Translations under genes and position numbers: made by a program
Notes under the pieces: model-generated
Told to the model about the DNA's origin: nothing
The model's input: only the letters and a program-made list of their open reading frames with translations
Databases searched by the model: none
Assembly: GCA_943908475.1 (NCBI GenBank)
Contig: CALTTG010000001.1
Span: 62,001 to 126,000, forward strand
Source: an uncultured Burkholderiales bacterium
Lineage (GTDB): Bacteria > Pseudomonadota > Gammaproteobacteria > Burkholderiales > Burkholderiaceae_C
Direction: 5' to 3'
DNA: 64,000 nt
Shown here: positions 58,337-64,000 of the stretch, one piece after another
Layout: every line of letters begins with the position of its first letter
Position numbering within the stretch: position 1 is the stretch's first letter

Positions 58337-59407
58337 ATGCCAGACATCCTCGAGCTGCATTACCCCTGGGGCCAGACCCAACCCGATACCGGTCGCCTGA
58401 TGGCGATCCAACCCGGTCTTCACTGGGTTCGGATGCCTCTGCCCTTTGCCTTGAATCACATCAACCTGTGGGTGCTGGACGACGAGCACGAAGGCCGTGC
58501 GGGCTGCACAGTGATCGACACCGGCGTCCACACCCCCGTCATTCACGACGCTTGGCGGACGCTCTGGCAAGGCGACCTGGCCCACAAGACCCTGCTTCGG
58601 GTCATCGTCACGCACATGCACCCCGATCATGTGGGCAATGCGCAGTGGTTGGCCGAGCAGTTCAGCCCCAACGATGCGCCCGCACGCCTCTGGATGAGTG
58701 CAGCAGACTACCTGGCCGCTTCCTTGGCCGTGCGTGACTCGGCAGGCTATGGAGGCGACAGGGCCGCACGTTTCTTCGAGGCCCACGGTTTGGCTGACCA
58801 GGAGGGTTTGGCCAAGATCCGCGAGCGTGGCGGCTACTATGCCGCCATGGTTCCCACCTTGCCGATTCATTACCGGCGACTGCAACATGGACAACAGCTT
58901 CAGTTGGGGAAACACGCTTGGCGTTGCATGGCCGGCTTTGGCCACGCACCGGAGCACATGTCGCTGTACAACGAGTCACAGGGCGTTTTGATCTCTGGGG
59001 ACATGCTGCTGCCCCGAATCTCCACCAACGTCAGCGTGCTCGACATGGAGCCGGAGGCCGACGCGCTGGGGCTGTTCCTCGAGTCACTGCAGGCCTACGA
59101 GCCCCTGCCGCCAGACACCCTGGTGCTGCCCTCCCACGGCCACCCGTTTGTCGGCATCCATGCTCGCGTGAAGGCGCTCCAGTTGCACCACCACGAGCGT
59201 CTCGACGACATCCGGGCACATTGCCGCCAACACGGTCCCACCACGGCCGTCGACCTGTTGCCCGTGTTGTTCAAACGCCCGCTGGACCTGCATCAGACCA
59301 CCTTCGCAATGGGCGAAGCCGTCGCTCACCTCAACCACCTGTGGCACGGGGGCGAGCTGCACCGTCAGCGCACGCCAGACGGTCGATGGCAGTTCTCGCT
59401 GCGTTGA
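58337..59407 (+). CDS. MBL-fold metallo-hydrolase
   Basis: Zinc-type metallo-beta-lactamase-fold hydrolase of 356 residues. The signature THMHPDHVGN, near residue 93, gives the first metal ligands, followed by GFGHAPEHMSLY, LISGDMLLPRIS and LVLPSHGHPFVGIH. A C-terminal helical region (HHHERLDDIRAHC) resembles thioesterase- or glyoxalase II-like members. I cannot name the substrate. It is a single gene between divergent carbonic anhydrase and a convergent YgjP-like gene. Confidence 0.85.
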   Translation: MPDILELHYPWGQTQPDTGRLMAIQPGLHWVRMPLPFALNHINLWVLDDEHEGRAGCTVIDTGVHTPVIHDAWRTLWQGDLAHKTLLRVIVTHMHPDHVGNAQWLAEQFSPNDAPARLWMSAADYLAASLAVRDSAGYGGDRAARFFEAHGLADQEGLAKIRERGGYYAAMVPTLPIHYRRLQHGQQLQLGKHAWRCMAGFGHAPEHMSLYNESQGVLISGDMLLPRISTNVSVLDMEPEADALGLFLESLQAYEPLPPDTLVLPSHGHPFVGIHARVKALQLHHHERLDDIRAHCRQHGPTTAVDLLPVLFKRPLDLHQTTFAMGEAVAHLNHLWHGGELHRQRTPDGRWQFSLR

Positions 59408-59432
59408 CCACCGGCGCGCTGGGCCAGCGCCC

Positions 59433-60362
59433 TCACTCCGGAATGGCCACGTGTCGCAATTGATCCAGAGGGACTTCGTAATCAGGCAGCGCACCAGCCA
59501 CCACCCGCCAAAAACGCGGGCTGTGGTTCATTTCTTTGAGGTGCGCCAACTCGTGCACGACCACGTAATCGATGATCGATGGGCTGAAGTGAATCAGCTT
59601 CCAGTGGAGGCGAATGGTCCCATCGGCGCTGGCGCTGCCCCAACGGGTGCGTGCCGCCGACAAGCGCAGGCGCTTGACGCTCACCCCCATGATGGCGCTG
59701 AAATGGGCCAGCCTCTGCTCGTACCGCAACACGGCTTGCGCATGCAGCCACGGCAACACCCGCTCGCGGATGGAAGCCGAGTCCGCATCAGATTCAGCCC
59801 CCACGTGCAACACACGTCGCGCCACGCCCGGCAATGACACCGTCTGCTCCACCAACTCACACCCCTGCAGCTTCGGGTTGAGCATCAGCACCAAGGGCTC
59901 GCCCAGGTACGGCACCGAGGCGCCCTCTTCCCAAACGATCCTCGCCGCAGCCTGCCGCTTGCCCTTGTCTCGCTGATCCACCAGCTTGGCGCAGATCCAC
60001 TTCGACTTGTCCTGCAATGCCTGCTCGATGTCGGACCAAGTGGCCCATCGGGGCGCCCGAACCGTCAAGCCCTCCGGACTGACGACCATGCCAATGCTGC
60101 GACGCTTGCACTGCTTGAGCTCAAAACCCACCAGCAGGTTGCCCAGCTTCATCTCATGCTGGGCTTCCGGGTGTCGATAGACCGCCAATGGGCTGGTGAC
60201 CGATGTTTCGGTGCTCGTGAGGTGGCGAAGTGGAGAAGAAGACAAACCGGTCATGCCAGAAGAACAAGGCGTCAGAGAGGGATCAGAAGTCACGGGAAAC
60301 GATGGGGACGGGTCTTCAGCAGGATCGGACCACCACGGCAACAACATCTGCAAGGGGCTCAT
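59433..60362 (-). CDS. YgjP-like metal-dependent hydrolase (M48-related)
   Basis: Predicted zinc metallopeptidase of the DUF45/YgjP family, with HELAHLKEMNHSPRFW near the C-terminus giving the HEXXH and third ligand. The substrate is unknown. The start at 60362 overlaps the plsC stop (ATGA), giving 309 residues. The family core begins near residue 71 (MKLGNLLVGFELKQ), so the first 70 residues, rich in Pro and Ser, may be an extension, or translation may start at ATG 60152. Confidence 0.85.
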   Translation of the reverse strand: MSPLQMLLPWWSDPAEDPSPSFPVTSDPSLTPCSSGMTGLSSSPLRHLTSTETSVTSPLAVYRHPEAQHEMKLGNLLVGFELKQCKRRSIGMVVSPEGLTVRAPRWATWSDIEQALQDKSKWICAKLVDQRDKGKRQAAARIVWEEGASVPYLGEPLVLMLNPKLQGCELVEQTVSLPGVARRVLHVGAESDADSASIRERVLPWLHAQAVLRYEQRLAHFSAIMGVSVKRLRLSAARTRWGSASADGTIRLHWKLIHFSPSIIDYVVVHELAHLKEMNHSPRFWRVVAGALPDYEVPLDQLRHVAIPE

Positions 60363-61135
60363 GCCTGCGCACCTTGTCCACTGGCCGCATAAGCTTCAGG
60401 ATCAAGGCGCCGCATTTCGGTCTCGATCCAACGCTCCACGTCTGCCATGACGTCCTGCGGGCGCCGTCGAGCAGCTTGGACCAAGGGCCCGACCGACACA
60501 TCGATCACCCCTGGACGAATCAGCCACCCCGACTTCGGCCAGCAACGCGCCGACGTGATCGCGATGGGCAGCACCGGCGTCTCGGTGTCCACCGCCAGCC
60601 GGGCGGCCCCCAATTTGTAGGGCAACTGCCCCCCACGGGGGCCTCTGGTGCCCTCGGGAAACAGGATGATCCAGTTGCCTGCGTCCATCAGACGCCGGCC
60701 CTGCTCGGCCACCAGCCGGGCCGCTTGCGCACGACGAGATCGGTCGATGTGCACCATGTCCAACCTCGCAAGCGCCCATCCGAAAAACGGAATGGCGAGC
60801 AACTCTCGCTTGAAGATGTAAGACAAGGGGCGAGGCATGGCCACAGACAGGAAAAAGGTCTCCCAGGCCGATTGATGCTTGGGACAAATGATGATGCGCT
60901 GCCCGGTTTGGTGCGCCTGCTCGACGTGGTGCCAACCCTGCACCCGGTAGTCGACGCCACACAGTGCGCGAGCCCCCCAGACCGTCAGGCGGTTCCACAG
61001 TCGACCCACCCGGTAGAGCCGAGCGCCCCGGATGAAAGCAGAGAGCAACACCAGAGCCAACGCCACCGGCACCACCGTGGCGGTCATCCAGAGTCCCATC
61101 GCCAACGAACGCAGGGCCAACACCCACACGCTCAT
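60359..61135 (-). CDS. plsC: 1-acyl-sn-glycerol-3-phosphate acyltransferase
   Basis: Adds the second acyl chain to make phosphatidic acid at the inner membrane, feeding CdsA. The 258-residue protein has an N-terminal hydrophobic helix, block I KHQSAWE (His87-Glu92) and block III FPEGTR (159-164). The acidic residue of block I is Glu rather than the usual Asp. It overlaps gmhB and the YgjP-like gene, each by four bases (ATGA). Confidence 0.93.
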   Translation of the reverse strand: MSVWVLALRSLAMGLWMTATVVPVALALVLLSAFIRGARLYRVGRLWNRLTVWGARALCGVDYRVQGWHHVEQAHQTGQRIIICPKHQSAWETFFLSVAMPRPLSYIFKRELLAIPFFGWALARLDMVHIDRSRRAQAARLVAEQGRRLMDAGNWIILFPEGTRGPRGGQLPYKLGAARLAVDTETPVLPIAITSARCWPKSGWLIRPGVIDVSVGPLVQAARRRPQDVMADVERWIETEMRRLDPEAYAASGQGAQA

Positions 61136-61746
61136 GTGAGCTCGCCCATGTGCGTGGCCACCGGACTGTCCTCCCCATGCGCCTTCCGATCCCGGAGGAT
61201 CACGAAATCGGCGAACGAGGACAGGTCGGGGTGAATGGTCAGGTCAGGCACCTGACGTCGCAAGGCCACCAGCTCTGCCTCGGTCATGCTGGCCGCCTGC
61301 CCTGTCCGGACCAGATGCGGCTCGCACCCGACCGACTGAGCGGCCAGCACGTCCCGAGGCAAGTCACCCACCATGGGCACGCCGTCAAGCGACACGCCAA
61401 ACCGCTCACCGATCATGTTGAACAACCCAGGTTGCGGCTTGCGACAGGTGCAATGGTCTTCGGGCGTGTGCGGGCAGAAAAACACCGCATCCACGCGCGC
61501 GCCATGGCGCGCAAGAAGCTGATGCATCTTGGCGTGCATGGCGTTGAGGGCGGCCATGTCAAAGAGACCCCGACCAATGCCCGACTGGTTGGTCGCCACC
61601 ACCACATGCCAGCCCGCGTGATTGAGGCGGGCAATGGCTTCCATCGCGCCGGGCAGTGGCACCCACTCCTCCGCCGACTTGATGTAGTCGTCGCGCTCAT
61701 GATTGATGGTGCCGTCTCGATCCACAATGACCAGCTTCATGCTCAT
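61132..61746 (-). CDS. gmhB: D-glycero-manno-heptose 1,7-bisphosphate 7-phosphatase
   Basis: HAD-family phosphatase in the ADP-heptose pathway for LPS inner core. The 204-residue protein has DRDGT with nucleophile Asp9 and Asp11, ATNQSGIGRG, the zinc-loop CPHTPEDHCTCRKPQPG, and VGDLPRDVLAAQ. It is the first in an ATGA-coupled trio with plsC and the YgjP-like gene; glyS is 36 bases upstream. Confidence 0.94.
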   Translation of the reverse strand: MSMKLVIVDRDGTINHERDDYIKSAEEWVPLPGAMEAIARLNHAGWHVVVATNQSGIGRGLFDMAALNAMHAKMHQLLARHGARVDAVFFCPHTPEDHCTCRKPQPGLFNMIGERFGVSLDGVPMVGDLPRDVLAAQSVGCEPHLVRTGQAASMTEAELVALRRQVPDLTIHPDLSSFADFVILRDRKAHGEDSPVATHMGELT

Positions 61747-61782
61747 GAGTATGACTCCGTGATGACGCCCACAGCGTGCAGC

Positions 61783-63972
61783 TCAGGTCGCCAGGCGTGA
61801 AAGATCCGCCACCCGGTTCATGGCCGAGTGCAGCGTGGCCAGCAAACCCAGGCGATTGGCGCGCAATGCGGGATCGTCGGCGTTGACCATGACGCTGTCG
61901 AAGAACGCATCGACGGGCCCCTTGAGCACGGCCAGCGCCTTGAGCGAAGCGGTGTAGTCGCCACGCTCGAAAGCGCCCTGAGCCACCGGCGCCGCCGATT
62001 GCAGGGCGGCGTGCAAAGCCGATTCCGCCGCCTCATTCAGCAGGGAAACGTCGACCTGGGCAAGCACGTCGCCTTCGGCCTTCTTGAGGATGTTGCCCAC
62101 CCGCTTGTTGGCCGCCGCCAAAGATGCAGCCTCAGGCAACGCGGCGAAGGCTCGCACGGCCTCCAGGCGACGAGGCACTTCACCCAGGTGGCCGGGCGCG
62201 AGGGCCAACACGGCATCCACCTCTTGCGCGCTGTAGCCTTGCTCTCGCAACGACACTGCCAGGCGATCGGCGAAGAAGGCCAGCAGCGGCGTCGAAGGAT
62301 CGGTGATGAGCTCACCAAACACCCCTACCACGGCGTCGACCAGTGAGGGCAACTGCAGCGGCAGGTTCTTTTCCACCAGGATGCGGATCACACCCAGCGC
62401 ATGGCGACGCAAAGCGAAGGGGTCTTTGTCGCCCGTCGGCAACTGACCAATGCCGAACAGGCCCACCAGCGTTTCCAGCTTGTCGGCCAGCGCCACCACC
62501 GTGCCGGTGTGATTTCGTGGCAACGCGTCGCCCGCAAAGCGAGGCTTGTAGTGGTCTTCAATGGCAATGGCCACACCATCGCGCAAGCCTTCGTGACGGG
62601 CGTAGTAGCCCCCCATGATGCCCTGCAACTCAGGGAACTCGCCCACCATGTCCGTCAGCAAATCTGCTTTGGCCAATCGGGCCGCTTCTTGCGCCTTGCT
62701 GTCCAGCACCTCGAAGTGATCCTTGTCATCGGCCGAAAACGGGACGGTGCCCAGGCTCAGCTGCTTGACGATCTCGTGGGCAATGGCCCGGACCCGCTCT
62801 GCACGCTCGCCCTGGCTGCCCAGCTTGCCGTGGTAGACCACCTTGGACAAGCCCTCGGTGCGCGATGCCAGGGTTTTCTTGCGATCTTGGTCGTAGAAGA
62901 ACTTTGCATCGGCCAAACGCGGACGAACCACCCGCTCGTTGCCACCAATGATGGCACTCGGGTCCTCAGGGCTGATGTTGCTCACCACCAGGAACTGGTG
63001 GGTCAACTTGCCCGCCGCATTCAGCAACGGGAAGTACTTTTGGTTGGCCTTCATGGTCAAGATCAGACATTCCTGCGGCACTTCCAGGAACGCCTCCTCG
63101 AACCGACCCATCAACACATTCGGACGCTCGACCAGCGCAGTGACCTCATCGAGCAATGCGTCATCGTCGATGGGCTTGAGGTCGACACCTGCCTGCTGGG
63201 CGGCCAGCTGCAGCTGACGCGAAATCTCGGCCCGGCGTGCCTCAAAACTTGCGATCACAGCGCCCTCTTCCAGCAACTGCTGGGCATAGGTGTCGGCGTG
63301 ACGGATCGACACGGGGCTGACCTTGGCTTCAAAGCGGTGCCCCTGCGTGTCGCGGCCAGACTTCAATCCCAGGGCTCCGACGGGCACCACCCGGTCACCG
63401 TGCAAGGCCACCAGGGCATGCGCAGGTCGCACAAAGTTCACACTCGTCCAACCGGGCTGAAACGACGCGCCCTCACCCTGCTCCAGCTGATACGTCATGA
63501 CCTTGGGGATGGGCAACTTCGCCAAAGTGTCATCGATGGCTTTTTGCAAGCCCTCCGACAGCGTGACACCGGGCTTGAGGCTGTCCCAAAACAGGGCTTC
63601 GGCCTTGCCATCCGGGAGTCGTTTGAGGGCTGGCACCACGTCGCCCCCCGCGCCGACCGACGCCAGCTTCTTGAGCAACGCGGGTGTGGCATGGCCGGAG
63701 GCATCCAACCCGACCGACACGGGCATCAGCTTGAGCTGCACTGCCTGGTCAGCGGCCTTTTCCGCGACGCCCGTCACATGCACCGCCAGTCGCCGAGGTG
63801 AGGCATAAGCGGTCACCGCAGCATCTGCCGCGGCCAGACCTTGAGCCTTCAGGCTATCGGAGAGGCTTGCCGCAAATGCATCGCCCAGCTTGCGCAAGGC
63901 CTTCGGAGGAAGCTCTTCAACGAACAGTTCAACCAGCAAATTGGCCATGGAGGAGGAGGTCGTCATGGTCAT
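61783..63972 (-). CDS. glyS: Glycyl-tRNA synthetase beta subunit
   Basis: Beta chain of the alpha2beta2 glycyl-tRNA synthetase; it carries the tRNA-binding parts. The 729-residue protein begins with the conserved ANLLVELFVEELPPKALRKL after a short Met/Thr/Ser stretch. Its C-terminus holds the anticodon-binding DALR-type helices with FDSVMVNADDPALRANRL. The ATG overlaps the glyQ stop by four bases (ATGA), so the two subunits are translated together. Confidence 0.97.
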   Translation of the reverse strand: MTMTTSSSMANLLVELFVEELPPKALRKLGDAFAASLSDSLKAQGLAAADAAVTAYASPRRLAVHVTGVAEKAADQAVQLKLMPVSVGLDASGHATPALLKKLASVGAGGDVVPALKRLPDGKAEALFWDSLKPGVTLSEGLQKAIDDTLAKLPIPKVMTYQLEQGEGASFQPGWTSVNFVRPAHALVALHGDRVVPVGALGLKSGRDTQGHRFEAKVSPVSIRHADTYAQQLLEEGAVIASFEARRAEISRQLQLAAQQAGVDLKPIDDDALLDEVTALVERPNVLMGRFEEAFLEVPQECLILTMKANQKYFPLLNAAGKLTHQFLVVSNISPEDPSAIIGGNERVVRPRLADAKFFYDQDRKKTLASRTEGLSKVVYHGKLGSQGERAERVRAIAHEIVKQLSLGTVPFSADDKDHFEVLDSKAQEAARLAKADLLTDMVGEFPELQGIMGGYYARHEGLRDGVAIAIEDHYKPRFAGDALPRNHTGTVVALADKLETLVGLFGIGQLPTGDKDPFALRRHALGVIRILVEKNLPLQLPSLVDAVVGVFGELITDPSTPLLAFFADRLAVSLREQGYSAQEVDAVLALAPGHLGEVPRRLEAVRAFAALPEAASLAAANKRVGNILKKAEGDVLAQVDVSLLNEAAESALHAALQSAAPVAQGAFERGDYTASLKALAVLKGPVDAFFDSVMVNADDPALRANRLGLLATLHSAMNRVADLSRLAT

Positions 63973-64000
63973 GCGGCCTTTTTGTTATTGAGTTGTTCGA
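63969..64000 (-). CDS. glyQ: Glycyl-tRNA synthetase alpha subunit (3' end only)
   Basis: Only the last codons are in the window; they read EQLNNKKAA then TGA. This ending is typical for glyQ, and the position directly before glyS with an ATGA overlap fits. The rest lies beyond the right edge. Confidence 0.75.
   Translation of the reverse strand, partial: EQLNNKKAA

Overview
The window is a GC-rich (roughly 60-65%), densely packed chromosomal segment of a betaproteobacterium. Gene order and content (gcvTHP, rpsF-priB-rpsR-rplI-dnaB, rpsB-tsf-pyrH-frr-uppS-cdsA-dxr-rseP-bamA-skp-lpxD-fabZ-lpxA-lpxB-rnhB, hfq-hflX-hflK-hflC-hisZ-purA, aceK, PriB, HisZ) point to the order Burkholderiales, most probably Comamonadaceae or a close relative. 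The family is inferred from context; no rRNA gene is present to confirm it. There are 64 protein-coding genes (two cut by the window ends), two identical tRNA-Leu(CAG) genes, and no insertion sequence, prophage, CRISPR array or integrase.

Layout. 1-4807 (+): glycine cleavage genes gcvT (partial), gcvH and gcvP, with an unknown membrane protein coupled to gcvP. 4801-6752 (-): ppsR, ohr and ohrR with a perfect operator-like palindrome. 6902-9310 (+): ppsA, the target of PpsR. 9358-12602 (+): rpsF-priB-rpsR-rplI-dnaB. 12705-28942 (-): a Bax-inhibitor-like membrane protein, then, in transcription order from the right, rpsB, tsf, pyrH, frr, uppS, cdsA, dxr, rseP, bamA, skp, lpxD, fabZ, lpxA, lpxB, rnhB and a SPOUT RNA methyltransferase. 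This is the classical translation/envelope-assembly supercluster, with start-stop overlaps through the lipid A part. 29100-31448 (-): RNase R. 31551-32051 (+): two tRNA-Leu genes, each with its own promoter and terminator. 32154-49593 (-): ndk, rlmN, pilW, rodZ, ispG, hisS, yfgM-like, bamB, der, hfq, hflX, hflK, hflC, a DUF2065 protein, hisZ, purA, a phosphoribosyltransferase and a TetR regulator. 49715-53791 (-): rluB, scpB, rluD. 53854-54693 (+): bamD. 54720-58251 (-): HMG-CoA lyase, aceK, carbonic anhydrase. 58337-59407 (+): an MBL-fold hydrolase. 59433-64000 (-): a YgjP-like metallopeptidase, plsC, gmhB, glyS and the last codons of glyQ.

Functionally most of the window serves translation and RNA handling or building and assembling the outer membrane: lipid A, phospholipid, undecaprenyl carrier and isoprenoid synthesis, BamA/B/D, Skp, RseP and heptose synthesis. 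One-carbon, PEP and acetate metabolism flank these blocks.

I see no clearly new multi-gene system. The most useful leads are the unknown membrane protein coupled to gcvP, a residue change in the LpxA acyl-chain ruler, the very long low-complexity extensions on RluB, the duplicated tRNA-Leu units with matching promoters, possible DnaA boxes before dnaB, candidate ribosomal-protein leader structures, and the purine-salvage/TetR pair at the end of the hfq-purA operon.
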